Positions 36,967 through 46,475 of a DNA stretch of 60,883 nucleotides are shown piece by piece. Origin of the DNA: Glaciecola sp. (GTDB lineage Bacteria; Pseudomonadota; Gammaproteobacteria; Enterobacterales; Alteromonadaceae); the NCBI GenBank assembly GCA_029251505.1, contig JAQXDG010000009.1, positions 1 to 60,883 of the forward strand. The letters run 5' to 3'. Every line of letters starts with the position of its first letter. Position 1 is the stretch's first letter. A model generated the notes under the pieces. It ran no database searches and was not told the DNA's origin. It saw only the letters and a list, made by a program, of their open reading frames with translations. The translations under genes were made by a program, and so were the position numbers.

Positions 36967-38034
36967 ATGAAAATTAAAACGTTGGTTAAAACCTTGTTAT
37001 TAACCTCTTTATTAGTTAGTCCGCTGTTACAAGCTCAAGAAAAAGTCAATTGGCGCCTTGCTGAAACATGGGGGCCAAACTTCCCTATTTTTGGTGATGC
37101 GACTAAGAACATGGCCAAAATGGTTGATGAAATGTCAGGCGGCCGTTTTAAGATCCGTATTGATTCGTCAAACAAACATAAATCTGCATTAGGTATTTTT
37201 GATTTCGTGAAAACGGGTCAATATCAAATGGGTCACTCGGCGTCGTATTATTGGAAAGGTAAAGACATCGAAACTTTATTCTTCACAACATTACCGTTTG
37301 GTATGACGACTGCCGAGCAGTATGCGTGGTTCTACCACGGTGGTGGTATGGAATTGATGAAAGAAACGTATGATAAATACGGCATTATGTCATTTCCAGG
37401 TGGTAACACGGGTAATCAAATGGGCGGTTGGTTCCGTAAAGAAATCAACTCATTAGAAGACTTAAAAGGTCTTAAAATGCGTATTCCAGGATTTGCTGGT
37501 GAAGTATTGGCAAAACTCGGTGCTAAACCGACTAACATTCCATCAGCTGAGCTTTACACTGCACTAGAGCGCAACACGATTGATGCGTTAGAGTGGGTAG
37601 GTCCTTCATTAGATTTACGTATGGGTTTCCACAAAATTGCGCCTTACTACTACACAGGTTGGCATGAGCCGGCAACTGAGTTGCAGTTTATGGTTAATCA
37701 AAAAGCCTTTGATAAATTACCAGAAGACTTACAACATATTTTAACGGTAGCAATGAAAACTGCTGCGTATGATATGTATACCCAGTCTACACATGAAAGT
37801 GCGATGAACTTAGCGACACTCCAAGCAGAGTATCCGAATGTGAAAATTCGTTCATTCTCAAAAGAGATCATGAATGCGATTAAAGCAGAAAATGATAAAT
37901 TGTTAGTTGAATTTGCGGCTGCGGATCCACAATCTAAGAAAATCTTAGACTCGATTGCTAGCTACCAAAAGAACGCGCGAGAGTGGACGAACTTCTCTGA
38001 CCGCGCATATTTAGATAACTTTGACGCAAAATAA
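36967..38034 (+). CDS. dctP: TRAP transporter substrate-binding protein DctP (TakP-like)
   Basis: Periplasmic solute-binding subunit of a tripartite ATP-independent transporter. A signal peptide ends at LLQAQ (about 24). The DctP fold shows the conserved Arg-containing MRIPGFAGEVLAKLGAKP and the ELYTALERNTIDALEWVGP hinge segment. GGNTGNQMGGWFR and APYYYTGWHEPATELQFMVN look like the alpha-keto-acid-binding TakP branch rather than the classical C4-dicarboxylate proteins. Length is 355 aa. First gene of dctP-dctQ-dctM; a hairpin with a T run separates it from dctQ. Confidence 0.92.
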   Translation: MKIKTLVKTLLLTSLLVSPLLQAQEKVNWRLAETWGPNFPIFGDATKNMAKMVDEMSGGRFKIRIDSSNKHKSALGIFDFVKTGQYQMGHSASYYWKGKDIETLFFTTLPFGMTTAEQYAWFYHGGGMELMKETYDKYGIMSFPGGNTGNQMGGWFRKEINSLEDLKGLKMRIPGFAGEVLAKLGAKPTNIPSAELYTALERNTIDALEWVGPSLDLRMGFHKIAPYYYTGWHEPATELQFMVNQKAFDKLPEDLQHILTVAMKTAAYDMYTQSTHESAMNLATLQAEYPNVKIRSFSKEIMNAIKAENDKLLVEFAAADPQSKKILDSIASYQKNAREWTNFSDRAYLDNFDAK

Positions 38035-38067
38035 TTGCTCAATAGTCTGCTAAATTCACAGTAAGAC

Positions 38068-38105
38068 GAGGTGCCGGATTTGTGTCCGGCGCCTCTATTT
38101 TTTTC
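38068..38105 (+). terminator. Hairpin with T run between dctP and dctQ (attenuator)
   Basis: An 11-bp GC-rich stem (arms 38068-38078 and 38085-38095, one G-T pair) is followed by a T-rich run (38096-38104). It can partly terminate or protect the dctP mRNA, giving more binding protein than membrane subunits. Confidence 0.8.
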
Positions 38106-38125
38106 CAATCAAAAAGAAGAAATTC

Positions 38126-38659
38126 ATGATTTTTTTACATAATGCATTACGCAAATTCATCGATGCGATGGGGTATATGTGCGTATTACTCATGCTCTTA
38201 ATGGTTGCCAATGTCTTTTATGATGTATTGATGCGGTATTTTTTCAATGACGTCAGTATTGGTATGCAAGAGCTCGAGTGGCATTTGTTTGCAGCGATGT
38301 TCATGTTTGGTATCGGTTATACCTTAAAAGAAGACGGACACGTGCGTGTCGATATCTTTTATGAAAAATGGCTACCACATACCCAAGCCAAGATGGATAT
38401 TTTAGCTGCACTAGTATTTGCACTACCTATAGCTGTCATCGTGATGTATTACGGCTATAGCTATACCCTAGATGCCTATCAAATGAATGAAGGCAGTCCC
38501 GATCCAGGTGGTTTACCGTCTCGATGGATTATCCGTTCGGTGATCCCGTTATCGAATTTATTTTTAATTTTATGTATTTTTTATACGATTTTAGAAAACT
38601 TATTAAAGCTAAAACGTCCGAATGTACATGAAGATCACATCCATAATGAGGGCGTGTAA
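38126..38659 (+). CDS. dctQ: TRAP transporter small membrane subunit DctQ
   Basis: Four-TM small permease subunit of 177 aa; the conserved ELEWHLFAAMFMFGIGYTLKEDGHVRVDI segment begins at about residue 50. It forms the QM membrane complex with DctM, whose gene starts two bases after its stop. No fusion to DctM. Confidence 0.93.
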   Translation: MIFLHNALRKFIDAMGYMCVLLMLLMVANVFYDVLMRYFFNDVSIGMQELEWHLFAAMFMFGIGYTLKEDGHVRVDIFYEKWLPHTQAKMDILAALVFALPIAVIVMYYGYSYTLDAYQMNEGSPDPGGLPSRWIIRSVIPLSNLFLILCIFYTILENLLKLKRPNVHEDHIHNEGV

Positions 38660-38661
38660 GC

Positions 38662-39942
38662 ATGGAAGGTTTAGTCTTATTTTTCGTCGCCCTAATATTA
38701 TTATTTATGGGCTATTACGTGGCATTTACCTTTGCGGGTGTGTCTGTTTTGGTGGGTGTGTTTTTCTTAGGTATTGATTTATTTGAGTTCATGCCATATC
38801 GCATTATGAGCATCATGGAAAATACGACCTTGATGTCGATTCCGATGTTTATCTTTATGGGGATCGTGCTGCAAAAAACCGGCTTAGCCGAGCGTTTGCT
38901 AGAATCCTCGGCCAAATTGTTTGGCAGCATGTCTGGTGGTGTGGCTATTTCAACCATCATTGTGGGGGCGTTATTGGCGGCGTCTACTGGCGTAGTTGGT
39001 GCGTCCGTAGTAGCAATGGGCGTTATCTCATTACCGGTGATGCTCAAAAATAACTACCATCAACCCACTGCTGCTGGGGTTATATGTGCTTCAGGCACTC
39101 TGGGTCAAATTATTCCTCCGTCGATTATCTTGATTATCCTTGGTGATGTCATGGGCTTGCCAGTGGGTGATTTGTTTAAAGCTGCGGTGATACCTGGAAT
39201 GATGTTAATTGGCGCATATGTGCTATATATTTTGGTGTTGAGTTACGTTAAACCTGATTTTTGTCCTCCGATCCCTGTCGAAGAAGACAAAATGACGATA
39301 TTGAAGCAAGCTGCCAAAGATATTGTCCCACCGTTATTATTAATTGTGGTGGTATTAGGATCGATATTTACAGGTATTGCGACACCGACTGAGTCTTCCG
39401 CGATTGGCGCGGTTGGTGCGTTAGTGTTAGCGCAGTTTTATGGCGGCGTATCATTTAAAACGATCTTAGCCGTCTCCAAAGACTCCGTAAAAGTCTCTTC
39501 GATGATATTTGCTGTCTTGATCGGAGCAACCGCCTTTTCCATGGTATTTAGCTACTCCGGTGGTGAATATCTGGTAGAAGAATTCTTCTTGAGCCTGCCC
39601 GGTGAAAAGTGGACCTTTATTATCTTGGTCATGATTGCCATATTGATTTTGGGCTTCTTTATTGATTTTATTGAGATTGCATTCTTGGTCGTGCCGATTA
39701 TCGCACCCGTCGCAATGGCATTAGATATTAATATGATTTGGTTTGCGATTTTGATTACGATGAATTTACAGACGTCGTTTTTATCGCCGCCATTTGGGTT
39801 TAGTCTCTTCTATCTCAAAGGGGTTGCGCCCAAATCCATGAAGACCACGACGATTTATAAAGGGGTCGTACCGTTTATTTTATTACAAATATTTGTGTTG
39901 GGCTTAATCGTCGCATTCCCTGATACGTTTATTATGTACTAA
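38662..39942 (+). CDS. dctM: TRAP transporter large membrane subunit DctM
   Basis: Sodium-coupled transporter core with about 12 membrane segments and 426 aa. Family motifs include SIPMFIFMG, the ASGTLGQIIPPSIILIILG re-entrant segment and ATPTESSAIGAVGA. The gene follows dctQ by two bases and ends at a clear terminator. Confidence 0.95.
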   Translation: MEGLVLFFVALILLFMGYYVAFTFAGVSVLVGVFFLGIDLFEFMPYRIMSIMENTTLMSIPMFIFMGIVLQKTGLAERLLESSAKLFGSMSGGVAISTIIVGALLAASTGVVGASVVAMGVISLPVMLKNNYHQPTAAGVICASGTLGQIIPPSIILIILGDVMGLPVGDLFKAAVIPGMMLIGAYVLYILVLSYVKPDFCPPIPVEEDKMTILKQAAKDIVPPLLLIVVVLGSIFTGIATPTESSAIGAVGALVLAQFYGGVSFKTILAVSKDSVKVSSMIFAVLIGATAFSMVFSYSGGEYLVEEFFLSLPGEKWTFIILVMIAILILGFFIDFIEIAFLVVPIIAPVAMALDINMIWFAILITMNLQTSFLSPPFGFSLFYLKGVAPKSMKTTTIYKGVVPFILLQIFVLGLIVAFPDTFIMY

Positions 39943-39971
39943 TACAACTAATCTGTGTGGCAATAAGATGG

Positions 39972-40005
39972 AAGGTCGTTCTCGTGAAGTGAACGGCCTT
40001 TTTTT
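39972..40005 (+). terminator. Rho-independent terminator of the TRAP operon
   Basis: AAGGTCGTTC (39972-39981) pairs with GAACGGCCTT (39991-40000) with one G-T pair, followed by seven T. It lies between dctM and the convergent CIA30 gene. Confidence 0.92.
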
Positions 40006-40019
40006 GTCCTTGTGAATAT

Positions 40020-40559
40020 TTAAATTGTCGGTTTAAAATCAATATCGACAATATCTAATACAAATTCACCGGTTTGTTTGTCCGTGAGCATAAAACCCAT
40101 TTGAATCACATCTTGCCAAGTTAATTTAGGGCGGTTTGGGACGCTACGTCCACGCCATACCGGCTTAAAATCTGTTAAGTTAAACACATGCTGAGTCGTA
40201 GTATTGGCTTGTGTGTCAAAGCTTGCACTATAAGCGACCCCATCAAATCCTCGCTCGGTACGAAAACGTAATTGATAGGTGTTACCATCACCAACAACCG
40301 TCAAGATTAAATGGTGGTCGTCAGGTAAATTTAAGGAAATGACACGTCTTACTGAGGCGAACCCACCGTTGTTGGCTAAAGATACATTACCTGAGAAGCG
40401 CAGTCCTTGTTCGGTATATGCCATGCTGCTAGTAGAGACGCCACCCATAACTGAGTCATTGACTGATACCCATGGGTTAGTTTGACCTGCTGCGTGTGGA
40501 CTAAGAAGTGTTAATACTGACATTAAAAGACCTATAAAAAATAAATAATAAGTGCGCAT
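40020..40559 (-). CDS. CIA30-family protein, exported
   Basis: Protein of 179 aa with a signal peptide (MRTYYLFFIGLLMSVLTLLS, cleavage near AAGQ) and a CIA30/NDUFAF1-like galactose-binding-type fold: VNDSVMGGVSTSS and GFASVRR are the family's usual start. In mitochondria the family helps complex I assembly; the role of bacterial exported versions is unknown. It converges with dctM across the terminator. Confidence 0.8.
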   Translation of the reverse strand: MRTYYLFFIGLLMSVLTLLSPHAAGQTNPWVSVNDSVMGGVSTSSMAYTEQGLRFSGNVSLANNGGFASVRRVISLNLPDDHHLILTVVGDGNTYQLRFRTERGFDGVAYSASFDTQANTTTQHVFNLTDFKPVWRGRSVPNRPKLTWQDVIQMGFMLTDKQTGEFVLDIVDIDFKPTI

Positions 40560-40700
40560 CAGTGCCTCTGGTGCATGAATGGTTAATCTAGGTACGCACG
40601 AGAGTGGATAAAGTTTAGGGGGATGGTGTATTACTTATGATATTATTCAGTGTATGTTAGTATTTTGTCCTTACAACTATGCGCGAGTTATGAGACAACG

Positions 40701-41621
40701 ATGAAATCAACAACTACCTATTTACTGTATTCATTAATGATACTTGCAATATCTTTATTCGCAGCTAGCGCTATTGCTGTGGTTGTTGAGCCAGCAGATA
40801 AAAGTGGATCTGACCCTAATATAAAATTGGTTAATGTGCCTTATTCGGCTGTCGCCAAACTGCCCCAAATACCGGCTACAAAAACGGTGAAATATGGCAT
40901 GGATCCGGAACAATATTTTTTATATTGGCCAGCCCAGGTGAATGATAATACAGCGTTAGAGGACGCTCAGCGTGCACCTGTAATCATGATCCACGGCGGT
41001 TGTTGGTTAAGTGCCTTTGATATTAGTCATAGCATTGCGCAAGCAAATGGTTTGGCACAAGCGGGGCACACAGTATATTCTATTGAGTATCGTCGTAGTG
41101 GCGAAACCGGTGGCGGATGGCCGGTGACGTTTGCTGATGTTATGTTAGGGATCACCTCCATCATCGAAGCATTACCGGAAAATACCACCACAGTGAATCT
41201 AATCGGGCACTCAGCCGGTGGCCATTTAGCATTGTTGGCTGCGACAGATATACAACGACACTTGTCGTTGTTGGGGCGCTCAGAACTTAGGTTCAATATC
41301 GTCGGCTTAGCAGCTATTGTTGATATTAAGCAATACGCGTTAGGGCAAAACAGTTGCCAAGCGGTCACCTCTGATTTTATGGCTGGCATGCCAGATGAAA
41401 AAGTCAGTGACTACTATGTGGCGAATCCACTAAACCTAGCACTCAGCGATAAAGCTCTGGCTCAGATCACATTATTACAAGGCGATGCGGATACCATAGT
41501 ACCGATTTCTCAGGCGCGACACCCCGATGTTCGTACCATTATTGAACCCGGTGCTGGTCATTTTGATTGGATCCACCCTCAATCATCTGCCTTTCAAACT
41601 TTATTAGGAGTATTACAATGA
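40701..41621 (+). CDS. Exported alpha/beta hydrolase, kynurenine-formamidase-like
   Basis: Alpha/beta hydrolase of about 306 aa. The oxyanion motif HGGCW, the nucleophile elbow GHSAGG and a late GAGHFDW His complete a Ser-Asp-His triad. The pattern is that of BNA7/esterase-type kynurenine formamidases. Next to kynureninase, the likely reaction is N-formylkynurenine to kynurenine plus formate. ATG 40701 is chosen; the frame opens at 40650. The first about 25 residues (YLLYSLMILAISLFAASAIA) form a signal peptide or anchor, unusual for a formamidase, which suggests action outside the cytoplasm. It overlaps kynU by four bases. Confidence 0.75.
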   Translation: MKSTTTYLLYSLMILAISLFAASAIAVVVEPADKSGSDPNIKLVNVPYSAVAKLPQIPATKTVKYGMDPEQYFLYWPAQVNDNTALEDAQRAPVIMIHGGCWLSAFDISHSIAQANGLAQAGHTVYSIEYRRSGETGGGWPVTFADVMLGITSIIEALPENTTTVNLIGHSAGGHLALLAATDIQRHLSLLGRSELRFNIVGLAAIVDIKQYALGQNSCQAVTSDFMAGMPDEKVSDYYVANPLNLALSDKALAQITLLQGDADTIVPISQARHPDVRTIIEPGAGHFDWIHPQSSAFQTLLGVLQ

Positions 41622-42898
41622 TTGCATCCTTGTACCAACAAGCCGAGCAATTAGATGCTCATGATCCATTACGAGAAGTAAAAGGCCAGTTTGTGTTGCC
41701 TGAAAATATGATTTATTTGGATGGAAATTCCTTGGGTCCGGTAACGCATGCTGCTAAGCAACGCGCTCATGAAGTGGTCGAGCAACAATGGCAACTCGAT
41801 TTAATTAAAAGTTGGAATCAACATAATTGGATTGGTTTACCCCAACAAGTCGGGGCTAAAATTGCACCGTTAATTGGGGCTCACCCTGATGAAGTGATTG
41901 CGTGTGATTCGATTTCGGTCAATTTATATAAATTATTGCACGCGGCGTTGGCGATCCAAGAGAGCCGCTATGTTGCACAATCTGAGCATCTTAAACTTGC
42001 ACGACGCACTCGCATAGTGACGCAAACAGGTAATTTTCCAACCGATGGCTATATTGCTCAAGGTTTGGTGGCGCATCATGCACAGGACTTAACCTTAGAT
42101 TATGTGGCCGAAGATGCGATTGTCGAGTCCTTAGGTTTGGATGTGGCTGTGTTAATGCTCACGCATGTCAATTACAAAACCGGTTATATGCTGGATATGG
42201 CTTACATTACAGAGCAAGCGCATGCATTGGGTATTGTTGTCATTTGGGATCTAGCGCACACAACCGGCGTGATCCCAATAGACTGTACCTTGTGGAATGT
42301 CGATTTTGCCGTTGGCTGCGGTTACAAATACCTCAATGGTGGGCCTGGGGCACCGGCGTTTGTCTATGCGGCAGCTCGTCATCATGCGCAGCTAAAGCAA
42401 CCGCTTAGTGGCTGGATGGGCCATGCTCAGCCATTTGCCTTTACCCAAGAGTATGTCGCAGGCAAAGGTATGTTGGCATTTTTGTGTGGTACTCCTGCGG
42501 TCATTTCTATGTCGATTTTGGATGCTGCATTAGATGTGTTTAGTGCTGTTACGATGGAAGATGTACGTTATAAATCTGCGCAGTTAACGCGTTTTTGTTT
42601 GTTATGTATTGAAGCACAAGGATTATTAACCGATTTGCCGTGTATTTCCCCTAAAGATAGCAGTGTACGCGGAAGTCAGTTAGCATTTACTCACCCGCAA
42701 GCCTATGCAATATGCCAAGCAATGATTGATAAAGGGGTGGTGGCAGATTTTCGAGCGCCGGATGTTCTGCGTTTAGGCTTTGCGCCTTTATATGTGAGTT
42801 ATCAAGATATTGTACGCAGTGTCGAGGTATTATCTGACATTATACATGCGCAGACATATTTAGATGATGCGTTTCAAATACAACATGCTGTGACCTAG
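41618..42898 (+). CDS. kynU: Kynureninase
   Basis: PLP enzyme cleaving kynurenine to anthranilate and alanine. Family signatures: MIYLDGNSLGP at about 31-41, WDLAHTTG (PLP-contacting Asp) and the Schiff-base Lys in GCGYKYLNGGPG (K237 from this start). The 426-aa length is normal. ATG at 41618 has AGGAG seven bases upstream and overlaps the hydrolase stop (ATGA). Part of a close-packed run with the hydrolase and an MFS carrier; tryptophan 2,3-dioxygenase is not in the window. Confidence 0.95.
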   Translation: MIASLYQQAEQLDAHDPLREVKGQFVLPENMIYLDGNSLGPVTHAAKQRAHEVVEQQWQLDLIKSWNQHNWIGLPQQVGAKIAPLIGAHPDEVIACDSISVNLYKLLHAALAIQESRYVAQSEHLKLARRTRIVTQTGNFPTDGYIAQGLVAHHAQDLTLDYVAEDAIVESLGLDVAVLMLTHVNYKTGYMLDMAYITEQAHALGIVVIWDLAHTTGVIPIDCTLWNVDFAVGCGYKYLNGGPGAPAFVYAAARHHAQLKQPLSGWMGHAQPFAFTQEYVAGKGMLAFLCGTPAVISMSILDAALDVFSAVTMEDVRYKSAQLTRFCLLCIEAQGLLTDLPCISPKDSSVRGSQLAFTHPQAYAICQAMIDKGVVADFRAPDVLRLGFAPLYVSYQDIVRSVEVLSDIIHAQTYLDDAFQIQHAVT

Positions 42899-42906
42899 TT
42901 TTATTT

Positions 42907-44214
42907 ATGCCGAGTCAATTTACCCGCTTACTGAGTATTTCAACCTTGACCCAACTTGCCGATGAAATCGTGTCGGCTAAGATTGTGTTGCCGTGGATCT
43001 TGTTAAGCTTGAATGCACCGTTGTGGATACTTGCGTTAATTGTTCCCATTAAAGAATCCGGCGCATTATTACCCCAATGGAGCGTCCAAAAAATCCTAGC
43101 TGCGAAGTTTTCAACAGCCAGCATTTGGCGTACCGGTATGCTCATGCAAGGAGCTGCGTTGTTCGCAATCGTTGTCGTGATGTGGTGGTTAGTGGCGGCT
43201 TCATTCGCTGCTTATTGGGTGTTATTGGCAGTGGTCGTATTAAGTTTGGGACGGGCGTTATGTTCGTTTACCATTAAAGATATTCAAGCACATAATGTGG
43301 CAAAAGGGCGACGAGGTAAATTGATTGGAGCCGGTGGTTCTACCGCAGGGCTGGTGACTATTTTGGTTGCGCTCTTGTTGTGGCAGTATAGCGCTGATTC
43401 GGCTGTCATTGACAGTGAGGCACCTGAGCAAACTGTCCTTGGAGTGTTAGTGATTGCTGGCTGTTTGTGCTACGGGGTTGGCTTGTGGGTGAGTTTGTCT
43501 TTGTCTATGCCTGAGCCCATTGTCGCTGAGCCGATTGTCGCGGAGCCTAACACGCCTGAGTCGAACATGTCTCCTGTGGGAGCGGTTGGGGCGGTTCCCT
43601 CTACACCCTCTTCGAGTTCTATGAGTTTGTGGCAATATGTGACACATGAAAGTGATTTGCGAGAATTGATAATTAGTCGTGTGTTATTAATGCATGGCCC
43701 AATCGTGCTGCCATTAATGGTGTTATTGATTGCTGAGCGCTATGTAGGCATATCGAGTTTAGCATTAGTGATGCTGGCCTCAGCAATCGCCAGTTTTGTG
43801 TCTTCCTATATTTGGGGCTGGTTTTCGGATTATTCGGCACGGACTACTTTAGCTATTGCAGCCGCCGGTTGTATGTTGAGTCTTGGGTGGTTATTAACGC
43901 CTTGGGGGCTAGCGCAACTGTATGCGGCAGGTATAGGATTTTTGCTTATGAATTTATGTTACTCAGGGATCCGTACTGCACGCAAAACCTATTTAATCGA
44001 TATGGTTAGTCACGCTAAGCGACAACGTTATGTTGCCGCAGGCAATACTATTGTTGGTTGTGCTTTATTGCTATTAGGTAGTGCTTACGCCGGGCTGTTT
44101 AGTATCGATTATGACGGCATTAAAGTCTGGGTAATTAGCTGGTGTGGATTGATGTTATGTTTAGGGATGTTGCACACGCGCAGGTTACGGTATGATAGCC
44201 CCACTGATGAATAA
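42907..44214 (+). CDS. MFS transporter (substrate unknown)
   Basis: Membrane protein of 435 aa with about 12 hydrophobic segments and MFS architecture. The central cytoplasmic loop (about 200-240) is low-complexity, with a PIVAEP duplication and a Ser/Pro stretch. WGWFSDYSAR in the second half resembles an MFS loop motif. It starts eight bases after kynU, so import of kynurenine or formylkynurenine, or export of anthranilate, is a context-based guess. Confidence 0.8.
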   Translation: MPSQFTRLLSISTLTQLADEIVSAKIVLPWILLSLNAPLWILALIVPIKESGALLPQWSVQKILAAKFSTASIWRTGMLMQGAALFAIVVVMWWLVAASFAAYWVLLAVVVLSLGRALCSFTIKDIQAHNVAKGRRGKLIGAGGSTAGLVTILVALLLWQYSADSAVIDSEAPEQTVLGVLVIAGCLCYGVGLWVSLSLSMPEPIVAEPIVAEPNTPESNMSPVGAVGAVPSTPSSSSMSLWQYVTHESDLRELIISRVLLMHGPIVLPLMVLLIAERYVGISSLALVMLASAIASFVSSYIWGWFSDYSARTTLAIAAAGCMLSLGWLLTPWGLAQLYAAGIGFLLMNLCYSGIRTARKTYLIDMVSHAKRQRYVAAGNTIVGCALLLLGSAYAGLFSIDYDGIKVWVISWCGLMLCLGMLHTRRLRYDSPTDE

Positions 44215-44223
44215 TTATTATGG

Positions 44224-45603
44224 ATGAAGTCTGCTGTGTCATTACCTATGTACCGACCTAGTGTAACGCAATCACTCAGTCGGTTTGCGTATACAGTGCT
44301 GGTGACGCTGATTTGGTTAGTTGCGATACTCCGATGGTGCTGTTTGGGTTTAGTTCGTTCGGCAAAATTTGAACGTAAGCGCGCTCAACGGTACGGTGCA
44401 TTAGGTCAGCTTACCTCTAGACAGCGCGGTGGCATTTTATTTCATTGTGTCTCGGTTGGGGAAGTCGTTGCTGCGTCATGTGTCATTAAAGGATTGCTCA
44501 ACACGCAACCTGATTTACCTATAGTGATCACCACCACCACGGCAACGGGCGCACAACGTGTGCGGGATATTTTCGGTGCTGATTTACCTAGCTCCTTAAC
44601 TGGTTCCTTATCTGATTCCTTATCCGCAAATCTGGCCCATCATTATTTGCCCTACGATTTACCTTGGTTAATGTCTCGGTTACTCACGCATATCCAACCA
44701 AAATTAGTCTGTATTACAGAAGTGGAGTTATGGCCGAATCTATTGGCGAAGAGCGCACAAAAACACATTCCTGTCTGTGTCATCAATGCTCGTATGACAG
44801 CTAAATCTGCGCGCACTTATCGCAAAATTAGCGCTGTGTTTATGCCGATGCTACACCAAGTCACTACAGTCTGTGCACAAGGTCAACGTGATGCAGATGC
44901 GTATTTGAGTTTAGGATTAGCCCCTGAAAAACTCGTGTTAACCCACAATGTGAAATTTGATCAAGTCAGTGATGCAGTAGTACCAGACACCATTATTGAG
45001 TTGTCCAACACGCTCAAGCTGTTAGGTAAGCAGGTGTTACTAGCAGGGTCGACTCATCAAGGTGAAGAAAGCTTTTGGCTGGACGTGTATAAAAAATTGC
45101 AAACTGATTTTACTCAAGCACTATTGATTATTGTGCCACGTCACCCACAACGATTTGCACAAGTTGAAGCCGAAATACTGAGCAGCGGACTTAATTATAT
45201 TAACTGGGCTGATCGAGATAAGCTCAATGCTCAAACTCAAGTCTTGCTGGTCGATACGATGGGGGTATTGACGCCACTGTATACGTGTGCGGATATTGCC
45301 TTTGTCGGTGGCAGTATCTCTGATAAAGGGGGGCATAATGCCTTAGAGCCAGCGAGTATGGGTGTACCGGTAATGATGGGACCTCATATTTATAACAATC
45401 CCGTTATCTGTCAGACTTTGATTACTGCCGGTGGCTTGCGTATTGTTACCGATGCGACAAATGCGCAACAGCTTTGCCATACATGGTTGTCTGACCCTTT
45501 ATTAGCCAAAGCGAGTGGGCAGTCCGGTCAAGCGGTGATCCTCGACAATCAAGGCGCCTTAGCGCGCACATTAACGCAAATATGGGATTTATACCCACAA
45601 TAA
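44224..45603 (+). CDS. waaA: 3-deoxy-D-manno-octulosonic acid (Kdo) transferase WaaA
   Basis: Inner-membrane-bound GT30 enzyme adding Kdo to lipid A precursor, essential for LPS in most Gram-negatives. It has an N-terminal membrane segment (YTVLVTLIWLVAILRWCCLGL), then FHCVSVGEV with the catalytic Glu (E80). The donor-side domain includes TEVELWPNLL, AGSTHQGEE and FVGGSISDKGGHNALEP. Length 459 aa is somewhat above E. coli WaaA (425). It begins nine bases after the MFS gene, an odd place for a core LPS gene, which must then be read with the kynurenine genes or from an internal promoter. Confidence 0.95.
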   Translation: MKSAVSLPMYRPSVTQSLSRFAYTVLVTLIWLVAILRWCCLGLVRSAKFERKRAQRYGALGQLTSRQRGGILFHCVSVGEVVAASCVIKGLLNTQPDLPIVITTTTATGAQRVRDIFGADLPSSLTGSLSDSLSANLAHHYLPYDLPWLMSRLLTHIQPKLVCITEVELWPNLLAKSAQKHIPVCVINARMTAKSARTYRKISAVFMPMLHQVTTVCAQGQRDADAYLSLGLAPEKLVLTHNVKFDQVSDAVVPDTIIELSNTLKLLGKQVLLAGSTHQGEESFWLDVYKKLQTDFTQALLIIVPRHPQRFAQVEAEILSSGLNYINWADRDKLNAQTQVLLVDTMGVLTPLYTCADIAFVGGSISDKGGHNALEPASMGVPVMMGPHIYNNPVICQTLITAGGLRIVTDATNAQQLCHTWLSDPLLAKASGQSGQAVILDNQGALARTLTQIWDLYPQ

Positions 45604-45647
45604 TCAAATAACTGTTAGCAATATTGACGCTACTGCGAAGGAATAAT

Positions 45648-46475
45648 ATGAGCCAAGTAACCGCTGCATGTAAAGAACAAAAAGTAGCCTTAATTACAGG
45701 TGGATTAAGTGGTATTGGCTTAGGTTTAGTAAAACATTATTTGCGTGATAATTTTCATATTGTGGTCTTTGATATTGTCGCCCCTGATGCGTTAAATACA
45801 CACTGTGACAAAGCGACTTATCAGCTCATGACTGGTTTACATGTGAGCTATTTTCAAGTCAATATCGCCAATAATAAACAGGTACAACACGCTGTTAAAA
45901 GCATGGTAACTGAACTAGGTCGGCCTAATTTGGTGGTCAATTGTGCTGGCATTCTGCGTGCTGGCGAATTTGCTAGTTTAAGTGCGGATGATTTTACTGC
46001 CTCATATCAAATCAATGTGCTGGGTTCGCGACATTTAGCTGCAGCTTGTTTACCCCTGATGCACTCTGGCGACCATTTTGCGTTTATCGCTTCCATGGCG
46101 GGCACGGTCGGAATTTATGGTTATAGTGCTTATGGTAGTAGCAAGTTTGCGGTCTTAGGTATGGCGCAATGTATTCGGGCTGAATACGCGCCCAAAGGGA
46201 TCACAATCAGTGTGATTTGCCCACCTGAGATTGATACACCCATGGTCATCCAAGAAATCAAAACGATGCATCCGGCAACTCGGATATTAAAAGATTTTGC
46301 GGGGCGCTTAACTCTGCCTCAAGCACTAAAAGGTATTACTCGTGGCCTTGATAAGCGCCAGTTTATGATCGTGCCAGGCAGCAAAGCAAAATGTACATTA
46401 TGGCTCAATCGCCTGACACCAATATGGGTGCAGAACTGGGTGATTGATATCATTGTTAAATGGCAGGCACGTTAA
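45648..46475 (+). CDS. Short-chain dehydrogenase/reductase
   Basis: Classical SDR with the dinucleotide motif TGGLSGIGLG, NCAG, and the catalytic Ser-Tyr-Lys in SMAGTVGIYGYSAYGSSKFA. Length about 275 aa; a C-terminal extension with a hydrophobic stretch recalls 3-ketodihydrosphingosine-reductase-like and membrane-associated SDRs. ATG 45648 is preferred over the open frame at 45624, since AAGGA is correctly spaced. It follows waaA closely and meets the next gene tail-to-tail with a 4-bp overlap. Substrate unknown. Confidence 0.88.
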   Translation: MSQVTAACKEQKVALITGGLSGIGLGLVKHYLRDNFHIVVFDIVAPDALNTHCDKATYQLMTGLHVSYFQVNIANNKQVQHAVKSMVTELGRPNLVVNCAGILRAGEFASLSADDFTASYQINVLGSRHLAAACLPLMHSGDHFAFIASMAGTVGIYGYSAYGSSKFAVLGMAQCIRAEYAPKGITISVICPPEIDTPMVIQEIKTMHPATRILKDFAGRLTLPQALKGITRGLDKRQFMIVPGSKAKCTLWLNRLTPIWVQNWVIDIIVKWQAR

